Shown: positions 26,401 to 38,400 of the stretch, piece after piece
How the letters are laid out: the number at the start of each line of letters is the position of its first letter
Numbering within the stretch: the first letter of the stretch is position 1
DNA from: Kryptolebias marmoratus
Lineage: Eukaryota; Chordata; Actinopteri; Cyprinodontiformes; Rivulidae
NCBI RefSeq assembly: GCF_001649575.2
Contig: NC_051436.1
Span: forward strand, 7,466,134 to 7,530,133
Direction: 5' to 3'
Length of the DNA: 64,000 nt
Position numbers and translations under genes: made by a program
The notes under the pieces: generated by a model
Database searches by the model: none
What the model saw: the letters and a program-made list of their open reading frames with translations, nothing else
What the model was told of the DNA's origin: nothing

Positions 26401-29400
26401 TGATGTTTTGTCAAATAGCTATCAATAGTTAGAACTTTATCAGCAGTGAAATCAGTCATGTAGCATGGAGAAAGAGACAAAAGTCTTTGTCCAGGCTAGT
26501 CCATTGGCTAGCAAAATAAGTGCCATCTTTTGTTTTTAATCTTTTTCAGGCTTATAAAACAACTCTTTCTCCAAACTGACATACAAAATAACCAAAAAAA
26601 AAGAACTCTACTTACATAATAATAATTAGTCCATCAGGAGTTGAATAAACTTTTGAACTAGATGCCCTGATAAGGTGGACTGATACATTCACAGCCACTC
26701 AGCACCATACATTCATGTAGGAAACGCAGAGATTGTTCAGTTGAGAAAACAACAACAGACTAAGCAATGCAAAAGAGTAGAGCTTTAATATTAGCGAATG
26801 AAGCATCCTTTAACATTGGTATGTCATTTTTGATAAAAAGTTGTTTCTTAAGCCTGAAAAACAATAAAAAATTGCACTTATTTGGCAAGTTGTTGGACTT
26901 TTGCCTCTTTCTCTCCACTCTGTGCTCTATGACTGATGTCACATCTGATCAGGTATTAATCACTGAAAGCTATTTGACAAAACTATTTCTAAAATGACAA
27001 TACTATCCCTTTAAATTCCAGCAAGATGGACAGTTAAATCTGTCTTTTTTTTCCTGTCCATCTCTAATCTGTCGTCCTCCCTGTGTTCTTCCGACACATT
27101 ATCAGCAGTGTAACAGTAGGTTCAAAGGCCCCTTGCTTAGAAGTGCACATTCAGAGCTGCCGACTTAAGCAAACAGCTATTTGCATGCCATTAGGAGGGA
27201 AAAAAGCAGAGGGAAGCACCATTTCTCATCCAAATGCTGCATCCAGCTGAATATTTTTTATTCGAGCCTCCAAATCTCTGTTTTTCTCTCCCCCGCTCCT
27301 GCTGCGACCGTCAGAACAAGGCACAGTCAGAGCAATCACAGCAATCAGTGTTTCCTCATGCCAAGCACATTGGGAAGTAGCTGCCAAAACAAAAGATTGC
27401 GCGTCCGGTCATTACGACGGTGTGTGATTTGGTGGTGTTAGGAAACGGTTGCTTGGGCCATCTGTTGAACGGCTGGAGAAGGAAAACAATAGCATCTTGT
27501 GGCAGGACAGTAGATAGACACGCCACAAACTGCGATCTTATCAGTCATTGGGATTCAAAAACGTGAGGTTATTGAAAGACAAGTGCAGCCATTTTGTGCT
27601 GCATTTAGAGAGAAGTTAGATTCTTTTTGGAGGCCCCGAGGCTTTGGAACGCTCTCCCTTCAGCATTGCGCTGCTCCGAATCTACTGACTTTTTCAAAAA
27701 GTCTCAAGACATATCTCTTTAGTTTGGCTTTTTGTTAATTTTGTTCACTGATTTTTATATTGTTGTCTCCATTTCTGTTAAGCCCTTTGTGATTTTATGT
27801 CTGTGAAAGGTGCTATAGAAATAAAGTTTACTTACTTACTTACTTAGGAATGGATATTGCCCACTGCCTTTCATGACAGAGTTTTAGACTGACCTGTAGC
27901 GGTCATCTTGAATTGGGTGGGCTCCAGAAGTTAAGCAGTGGATTATGACATACTGTGCTAACTAACAAACAGAGTTGACTCCAATTGTTAAACACAGATC
28001 TTTTGTGATCAGTTAGCGCTCATAGTATAAGTTGTGGATGAATCTATCATACTACCACACCCAGTTCTAGCTCAAAATATGTAAAATTGACTGATTTATA
28101 TCTATTTTTAAGTTTGCTGTAGCAGTCGTAATGAATTGGTTTGACTTCAAACGTTAATGAGTTGTAGATGTCAACCCAATGATTATATTCTGAAAGTGTC
28201 ATTAAAATCTGTTTGGTGATTCATGAGGTATTTTTTGGATTGATACAGAAACAGATGCACAGACAGGGCAAAAACATTTTTGTCCTTTTAGCTTTTGTGG
28301 AGGGTGATAAAGATCTTTACATGGTCTTTTAATGTACTTATCTTTAAAGCCCACAGGATGATATTTGTCCCAATGTTGGACAGAGCAGGTTAAAAATGGC
28401 ATATGATAGCCTCAGCAGATCTCTGCAGATGGGTGGCAGAGTTCAGGCAGTTAGTATGAGCAGGCTTTACAGGGTAAAGGATTTTTCACAGAAAACTCAA
28501 AAGAACAGCTATTGCCAACATCCCCTTGAGTAGGTGTCTCAATTGGATCTGGCCTGTGTCAGCAAGTGCAACAACAGTCCTCCTTCTCTGTTTGGCTCAC
28601 TCACACATCATTTTCCTCTCTCGTTTCCCCTGTCAGCTCATCTCACGGTTGCTGTAACAGCCCCAAATGGTTCCCAGGAGATCTCTGCACCCACACATCC
28701 CAATCCTCATTGATGGTTCGAATCGTTTCCGTACTGATTTATAACTCTGGTTGACTTCTAAACCGAGACATGCAGCTGGCAACTTCTGCAAATTTCGAAT
28801 GGGACTTTAAAGCACAAAATGCTAAACTCCTCTGTGATTATATTGTTATCCAGGCAAGTTATTGTGTTACAGATATAGTGTAGGAATCTTGATGTTGTAT
28901 TGGCTGATTTATCTTCATCTGCATTAATAGGGTGAGGAATTAAATAATATAGTGTAAACAATATTGCCAAACCAGATACTATAATCTAAAAGAGTTTAGT
29001 TTGAAAATTGGCAATCAATTATAGGAGGTTTACCCACTCTGTTGAATTGGACATATCCACAGTTCTACCACAGATGTGATTGTGTCCAGAAATGTCCAAG
29101 CAAATTTAGCCCACAAAAATTTATTTGTGAAATTATTTCAAAATAAAAGTAGCATTTTATGAAGGAATGCATACTACTCACTGCCTTGCGTACTAAAGTT
29201 TTAAACAAAAATCTCTCACGATCTGTTAGCGCTCAGAGAATCTGTTGGGGATAAGTCTTAGCTACTACCACAACAAAATTTATCTGTTAAAGCCATTTTT
29301 GTTTTTGGAAAGGTCCATTAGCTGTGGCAGCCATCTTAGGTTGACTCTGCAAGTTAATCATTTGTAGATGCACATTTATTGATTACATTCTGAGCATTTT

Positions 29401-32400
29401 CCTAAAATTTGTGCAGTGATTTAAGAGATATTTTGCTAACAATCAGATAATCAAACACACATAGGCTATTACATAATCACCCACCTAAGTGGTGGCTGGC
29501 TATAATAATAAGACCACTTGATTGATTCTAGAGACGCATAGAAAATGACAAGAGTCTTCACTGCTACATCTTGTAAGCCATTCACAGCTCTCACCACAAT
29601 GGTGGTTTAACATTTAGTTTTATGATTTGGAACACTGTTGGACTGTGCCGCCACTGCCTCACACACACACACACACTCACAGAAGAACTTAACAGTGTTA
29701 TGTATGGTTTCATCGCTCCGTATAGGCCATAATCACCCTCTCTCCATCTCAGTAAGCTCATGCTAAATGACCAGACGTCTCTGGCGGCTGCCATGATTTG
29801 TCTCTCTGCCGTGCATCGTGCCGTGCCTCACCCTCCCCTCCCCTCCCCTCCGTCTCCTCCCACCTTCCCTGCCACCATATGTTGTGCCTGTGTGACTGGC
29901 CCACGTGTCAGGCCTGACTAACGCCTTAACGGCGAAGCTGACTTTGATTTATTTCCTCTGAAATCTGGGGGCCGAGGGTAATAACACAGAATGACATTAT
30001 TTGTTTATCAAATCCAAGGCTGCTTTTCTTGGCAGAGTCAAGATGTGATGACTTGATACCAACACCCCACATGCCATACGAGCATATGCCCCCCAGAATG
30101 TTTGATTGTGCCATCTTTTCAAGGTCTAGCATGGTGTTTAACCTCATCAAAGAGAACGTCTTTGAAACCTGAAAGAGTCAGGAGCAGTAGAAAAAAGACT
30201 AAAATCGAGCAAAGTGGGGTCTTTTTCAACTTTAGACCCTTTCACAACGTATTTTCATGCCTGACCTGAGATGCCTTCTTCCCATCTTTATGTAAGGACC
30301 AAGGTGCTATGAGGAGTTGAAGTCAACCTGTCACTGTTATACCTCTGATCCACTAAGGCAGGTAGTCACAGTTCCAAAACAGTCAATATATATAAAGTTA
30401 AACCAGCATCACGATTCGAGAATATGATGTAGTGATGACAGACTGACTTCAGCTTTGAGATTTAGAATGGGAGATGTCCGACACATTTATGTGTAGCTCT
30501 CCAGATTAAAGCCACTGAGTTTCATTCTGTATCTCCATTTCAGTTTGACTGTGTTAATTGTCATGGGCCAGCTCTCTTGGTCCATTTATCAATGACCAAA
30601 GGCAGCTTAAAGAGTTGCTCATATTTGCATCCCCATTTCAGAATGATTTTGTGGAAAGGCCTTTAGCACCACCACACATTTTATTTGTCAAAATGAACAA
30701 AAGTACCCCACAGGTATTACTTGAAAATACCAAGTGACCCTGTACTTTATCTCACCACGTCCTGTAGATCTGTATCAGGTTTTGCCTCTCATCATGTGAT
30801 TGCAAAAGGGTTGTTAATTTAGATCAGACTTTATATGCTGGTGTAGATTCTCAGTCTTGCAGGACATTGTATTCCTTGCAAGTTGAATCAAAGCTAATTT
30901 GACCTTTTTGTTGCTTCTTGAAGACATTTCAATTCTAATCTAAGGAGCTTTCTTGACTGAGAATAAAGAATCAAAACATAAATCTGGTTGTCATTAACTC
31001 AACTAGCTGGGACCAATCTATACTCCATTCAGCTATCAGGTCTATCATTCTGTACTTCCACAACATGTTTGGTTCCCTTTAACACATAAATAATACATTG
31101 TCCCCTGCCAAAAGACTGTTAATATTTGATCCCTTGAAAGTTGCTCAGGACCTTGGAACTCTTAAGAAGCAATGTGCGGATCTAATTTAGCTGTTTGCCT
31201 TGGTGTCCCGGAGTGAGTGTTTGTTCAAAACATCACCTTCACCTCCTGTTATCAGCTCTGTGAATAGTATCTCCGAGAACACAATGGTGAGCTGTAGAAC
31301 CCAATAAAAGAGTAAAAGGCAAGGACAATCTGAAAGACTGCCTGACTGATAAGAAAAGTGTCTCGCCTAATAATGAAAAACTGGGGTTAGCTTTCACTTT
31401 GCTGGTGTGGGGAATATCAGATGGGGTGGGGAGAGTGGGGTTTTGTGCATGTGTGTGTTTGATGGGGGTTGCTGCCAGCTCTTGCCAGTGTGTTTTATGG
31501 CTAATTGAGGCATTTGGAATAAAACTGCAGCAAAATGGCACCCTTTAGAATTGGAGCAGGGTTAATATATAGTGATCCCACAATTAGCCCAGGATTGTTA
31601 AGATCTCTTTAATTCTGTGAGGTCCATTAAGCGGGATGGCTGAGAAAAGTGCCTCCACCGAGACAATTTTTCTCCCCTCTCTTTGTCCGTCCTTTCCTCT
31701 CAGCAGCTGCTGCAGTGATCAATATGAATGGACGTGGTCGTCCGCTGGTTGTTGGGTTATTCTGCCATTTTGGTGCCAAAGCTCCTGAGAGTCGCCCACA
31801 TTGAGGTTTTTTTTTTCTTTCTTTTTTTTTTTTTTTTTTTTTTTGCTAATGTCCAAGAAGCACTTTAGTGTGACTTTGTTTCTGAAACTGTGCAGTGTGG
31901 TCCCTAAGCTGGCATGGAAAAGCTCACCCTCCTGGACAGAGGTATTATATCATTTTCTCTCTTGGGTAGAAACCATCACTAAGGTTTGCTCTTTACCCCA
32001 GTTTCCTAAATCCCCACTTGGCCTATGAGTGCCTCTACTCAAGCCACAGCAGCGGTTGCTGACTGACGATCACGACTCTGGGTTTTACAAGTGTCTCTCA
32101 GAATATGAGAGTCCCTTCTCAGTTATCTTTTGGGATACACTGCACCTGTGGGAGCTTGGTGGAATTGGTGGAGGTTTTTGAAACAGGATTGAGCTCACTA
32201 CGTTTGAGCTTGCCGTGACCTAAAAAAAGAAAAAAAAATCACACAGTTCTTTCGAAAGCATGACATAATAATAATGGTTAGGCAGCCCAGCTTTTAATGT
32301 AACTCCCATCACACAGCGGCATACACGACAATTTTTACAGAATTTAGATTTATGGGTTTAAGGAGGATGGAAGTAGTGGATAAAGCTGCGCCTAAACACA

Positions 32401-35400
32401 GCATTGATTGGATGGTTGATGAGTATGGACTAAACAGATGGCTGACTCATTAAAGACTCATTTGTGATAATCTAAAAGGATCCTAAATTTCAATTTCTCA
32501 TGCAAGGATGTATGTTTGGGCTAAGCCGAGGCTCCAGCTCTATCAGCAGTTCATACCAACTCGCTTAGTGCTCAGGTAATGATTTGGGAAGCTGGAAAAC
32601 GGTGAGCGCTTCAATAGCACGAAGGTTCCAGCACAGTGGATTTTAAAGCTTCTCGCAAGTAATTAAACAGCATGCCACCTCGTACTGAGCAATTTCCTGC
32701 AAGGCATTAGCTTGCCAATGCAGCATGGCCCCCAGTCTACACCGTGTTATCTCTGTGAAATATGTCCCCTTTATCATTTTTTAATAATAACTGAGTGTTT
32801 ATATTGGTAGGAGAAAATCTGCTCAATGAACATCAAATTAACATTTTCCTCACTGTTAGCTGGCTCGCTGAAGATGTATGTGTCAGCTCTAAATGGACAT
32901 TTAAAATCTCAAGTATTAAAAAGGCTGTTGTCACATTAGTAAACCAGTCTTTTCAATGAATATTGATTGTATTGATGGCCATATGCCATCATCTAGTGAT
33001 TATAATCCTGATGTGTGCATAAACATTTGCTTTATTTGGGATAACCACAGAATATCCTGCAAAAAATACTGTTTATCTTTACACTATTTTAAAGTCCCTT
33101 GGGATTTTGTGACCCCTTCACTTTTTGTTGTCAATGTAAAACAAGGCAGATAAAATGTGTGTACAAAACACACACACTTCTGTACAGCATCTCAACTCCT
33201 TGTCACTTTTTATATGCATCTGCATACATACATTCTTTCTTTTGTATATTTTGTCCTCCACATACACTTGCAGATCTCTTATTGCTTATAAAACTCCAAG
33301 CTTACATTTCTCGCTATCTGTCTGGATGTATTTATTGCCCTTTGACTCATGCACATTTAAATTCTGAACTACTTAACAGTCAGCTGCAAGAACAAGCTTT
33401 ATTTATCAGAAAATGTTGATAGGAACTCCCTGTCCTAAATATCAACTGCCAAGACAGCATTTTAAATCACATTTTTTAGCATTTAGTGGGATGTAGCACC
33501 TCATTGAGGGTTGCTTTCGAGCATCTTTTGTCTGCAATCCAATTGTTCTTTTCTGTAGCTGAAGACAGGAAAAAAGCAACTTCATCCCATTGTATATTTT
33601 ACTATTATAAACTTCTCAAGGACAGAACCTGCTCGAAACCGTTTTGTCTTCTGTGCTAATCGGCAGTTGTGTGTACTTAAAATATGCACTAATTTTGTTT
33701 TCTTGAATATTTTAGAATAGGGTAGCTGTTGCACAAAAATCCAACTAACCAGAAACTGTTCTTTTACATGAACAATAAAAGGATCTGTGCAACCATCTAC
33801 CTCTTTTACCTCTCTAATAAAAATCAGATGCAAATTATCTTGACTAAAATCCCCCTTTTTTTCTTGTCTTTCTATGTTTTGTCTCCGTGTTCCTCCTTTT
33901 CCCCCTTTCTAAGAAGATAGATGAAGAAAATGAGGCCAACTTACTGGCAGTGCTTACAGAGACGCTGGACAGCATCCCGGTGGATGAGGACGGATTGCCT
34001 TCGTTTGAGGCCTTGGCAGATGGGGACGTGACCAATACCAGTGACCGGAGCTGTCCCTCCTCCCCAGACGCCTCACCACGCACCCCAGAGCCTGAGGAGC
34101 CTTCCTTGGTAACTTAAACTTGGTTTGATTTTGGAGAGAGTTTTTTATTTCATGATATGACCTCCAGATTTGGACACAGTCTTACTTTTTGGCTACTCCA
34201 CAGCAGTCACCAAATTATAACCTGGCACCAAAAGTGGTCAATAGTCTGTTAGAACTTCTGTTGTCAGTTTCCCACAATATGTTGACAATATGTGTGTTAA
34301 GTGCAAACAGACATGCAGATACAGGGAAGAGACAGAATGGGACAAGTGTGTTGGCTACTTTAGAGCTAATTACATGAAAGTGAAATTGTGTTTCCAAGTC
34401 AATGATATGAACATTGTGATTTAGTAGAGGTCAATTGTTAAAAGTCTTTGAATGACTGATGTGGATCTTTAAAAATCAGAGCTGCCAGTGGTGTTTTTTT
34501 TTCATCTTACAGAAATTTAACTTATTCAACCTTCTGAAAATGATATTGATTTCTTTTAACAGGCTAATTGTATATTGAAAATTTGTGTGTGGAACAAATA
34601 TTTCCTATTGAATATAAAAAATACAACTAATTTGTTCCAATCCTCCCCAAACTATGCACAACACTAACAATCACAGTCATTTTCAGCAAAGTAGAGACAT
34701 TATGCCTGCTTAATAACACCGCTACAAGCATTGTATGGTGAAAAATTAATGAAACAATAAATAATAAAGTCAATGAACCTCTGTTTCTGTTAGACACCCA
34801 CCTCTCTGAGGAATTGCGGCTGGCACGGAAGACGCAGCATAGGGGTGGAGGAGGTGGGAGCAGTTAATGTTTGGAAGGAGAATCCTCTTCCATTATGACT
34901 TCAAGAAAATCATTAAGGGTGCTTTCCATCCTACGGAGTTTTGAACAGCCTAACATTTCAGCAGCATTGACATCCCATTGGCACAAGAAATCAATCTATA
35001 GACATTTGCTTCTGCCTTCTAAATGCCTTAAAAATATGCTATAACATTGTCACAGTACAGATTTTATGCTGTGTGAAACAGGTTTGTTTGTGTGATGTTG
35101 CACACAAAAGCTTTGCCCTTTTTTCTCCAAACGGTGCACTGGAAGTGAACGCCTCCAAGTTCACCACAGGAGACCCGGCACTCTTGTGGCAGCAACACCT
35201 CAGGCCTACTGTAGTGACAAAACAACGTGGGGGGTAGCGAGAGGCACACAGCGGGGTGACTCATGTGCCAAGTGGGCAAATGTTGTGCGAAGAAAATTTT
35301 GTGTTTGGAATATCTGAACGCCATTTGTATTTTTAAAAAAAATTGTGTTCAGGCACATATGGTTGACTGTTTTGCATAACATAAATTAACATCTATTTTT

Positions 35401-38400
35401 AGAAGCGTTTAGTAAAACTTAGCAAAATGGCTGTACAGTGGGGTGCAGTCAGCTGGCTAAAACGGAATCTGCATCTTCTTTTTCTCTCAGTGTTTCTGTA
35501 CAAATCTAAAGGTGGTGACATTTCAGGGGTCTCCTTATGTTTGTAGTCTCCTTCTCTTTTCATTTTTGGCTGTTGGCTGCAGGTATTACATTTGGACATT
35601 CCTTTTTCAAACTCTGCTCTAAAAATTAAACCAAAGATCTTCAATACTTAGCTCCAACTATTTTGCCCCTTACTGTCGTTCATGATGATTGTCACGTGCA
35701 TAATTGAGGTGGATAAGTGGACCGTCATCGGAGAGTCGCACTATCACAGCGGTTCGAAAGCAAACATTTGTAATTGCTTGTAGTGAGACTCAGTTCTTGT
35801 AACTGTTTTGTCTACAAATACCTAATGTCAGGGCTTCTAGGCTCTAAGGTCTTCTTTAATAATTTAGCTTTGGGCCTTCATGCTATTCAGAACGTTTTCC
35901 TGACTATGGTACCACTGATTGAAGGTTTACTATAAATATAGTTCCAAAGTAGTTTCTAGTTATCTGCCTTTTTTTAAAAAAACTGAAGTTGCTCTGAAAA
36001 ATAAGAATGGAAGTCCTACTATTTTTCTGGATAGTTTTTAAAAGTTGGCACATGGACACTGGTGCCCTGCCGACTATCCAAGGTCTTGGTGTAACTATTT
36101 GATTGACATAAGGGTGTAGTGTCATAGATTTCACACTTTTATTGTAAACAGCAACACTGTGCTGCCCACAGATTTACCTGCTTGCTCAATCACAGCCAAC
36201 GGATGATTAATTTAAAAATGACAAATATTTGCTTAATTAACCTGGCCAATAAATTGTCCTTTCTCTGCTATAGTGGGGCCAACAGTGTATACACTACTAC
36301 AGAAACTGAATAAAAGCGATATCATAATAGTAAAGAAAATTAGAAATCCATAGCACCCCATCTCTTCCCAGCGAATCTTAACTGATTTTTAGTTTTTGAT
36401 AAAAGGACAAAGAAAAGAAACAGACCTTTCATTGTGGACCCACCCATATTTGTACTATTATTTGTACTCATGATGTTACAACCTGGATATTTTTCTGGCT
36501 TCAGTGCTTTAACCTAAAATGTTATGTTTTTTTTCGTTATAGTCCGTTCTATTCCATGCCGGTTCCTTTCCAAATGACATTTAGCAAAATGCCTGATTGT
36601 GTTTACTCAATCACACAGGGAACACATGATTATGTGTAGACAAAAAACACCCATGCAGGAAGGAAAAAAAAAAAATATATATATTTTTTTCTATAAACTA
36701 CCTACAACTGTCTCGTCTTTTAAACGTGTCATAGTTTATATATACTTTTTAACCGTAGCATCAGTTTAATTATCGCACATTTATAAAATGCAGGCTGTGT
36801 AATTGAAAGGAAATGGTCATTTGCATAACCCAAGGCTTCTCTCCCCCCTCATTTCCCCCTCCTTCTCCCCTCCTTTCCGAATCTGTTTGGGTCCATTTGC
36901 AGCTGAAGAAGCTCCTTCTGGCACCCGCAAACTCCCAGCTCAGCTATAATCAATACACAGGTGGCAAAGCACAGAACCATGCAGCCAGCAGCAACCACCG
37001 GATCAGACCACCACCTGCCGTCGTCAAGGTGGGGACACACACTTATGCGCACACACACTCACACAATTCCCGTATTGCCTTGCAGGTTTTTCCAGTCTTG
37101 TATGTACAGTTTTTGTTTCTGTTTGTTTATCTCTCTCATTCCGCTCGGTCTCTCTGTCTTGTTTCTTTCTCTCCCTCTCGCCTTGTCACATATTTTTTGT
37201 TTTGGTGGCCGCTTTAGAAGATGTTAGGCTACTGCTTAAGCAGTCTACTATCTCAGGAGGCTGTCTCGTAATGAAAACAGGCTGATTGCTGTTGGGCTTT
37301 GCAGGCAAGGAATCAGCACTGTTGTCTCATTAGCTCCAACACTTATACGACTTGGTGTAGTGCCTGTTAAAAAAAAAGAAGAAGAAAGAAGGGAATAAAG
37401 AAAAAAAACAGCGACAGGCACTTTTGAAGCAAGATTGATGTCTGGAGATGACAAGTTCAAAACATCAGATGTGATGTTCTCATTGGATGGTTTGAAGAGT
37501 GATTTTTATTCAATAGGGATGGGTTAATTAATTTATAAATTTAGCATGCATAAGTATCATTAGTATGTGAAGGTAAAAAAACTGAATATGAGATTTAATT
37601 TTTGTCCGAATCCAGCACAGTGTATGCTGACTGTCATATCAATCTATCACACTTGTTTGCTTTTGCTTGGCAGAAACATCTTCATTTACTGAGACCTTTA
37701 AATTATTAAAATAAAAAAAAACATCTGCATTTGGTGACATTGTATGGTAAACACACACAGAAAGATTTGTAGGTTATCTACATGCTATGTTTGGATATTC
37801 AGTGAGTCAACCTTCCTTACTGAGTCTATTTTCATACCGTGCCTTTGAGTCATCCATTTCTGGAGCAGAGCGAATGAGGACTCCCTGGAGGACACAGTGC
37901 GCATACAGAGTGATGTGGTGGTGCTCGAGGTGGGGGCACACAATTAGGATGATGGGCAGACAACCCTCCCGCCATCACCTCCCAGACTTAGGGGTGACTA
38001 CTGTACTCAGACCCATCAGAGTCAGTGTTGTAGCTTCACTGTGGCTCCATCTCTTTCTAGTTGTATGTTTATATTTTTGCCAAATAAAGTATGTACATTT
38101 GAATCAGCTGTACAATATTAACAACTAGGAGTACATGTATTCTTACCATCGCTGCAATCAGACAGAGTACAATAATTACAGGAGATCACCACTCTCATCT
38201 TTAGGAGGGTGCACACATTATTTTAAATTGTTGTAGAGGAAGATGCTATCTAAAGTACACTACACCAAAGCAACTCAAGTATTGTTTTCTTGTTGTACCA
38301 AACCCATATTGAACTGTGACCTGAGGTATATACCATGATGTATGTGTAACATTACATTCCTGCAAAAAAACAGTGAGTAAAAGTCTTAATACAAGCAAAC

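Larger units (their letters stand above)
17213..33913 (+). other. ppargc1a intron 2 (16.7 kb, repeat-rich)
   Basis: The longest intron. It holds repeat family R4 (two copies), R1 (four copies), a TTAA-flanked MITE, a non-LTR retrotransposon 3' end and one R3 copy, each listed separately. Poly-C and poly-T runs occur at 18029-18053 and 31807-31844. The rest is unique, AT-rich sequence in which I see no exon with a credible acceptor and donor. Confidence 0.85.
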
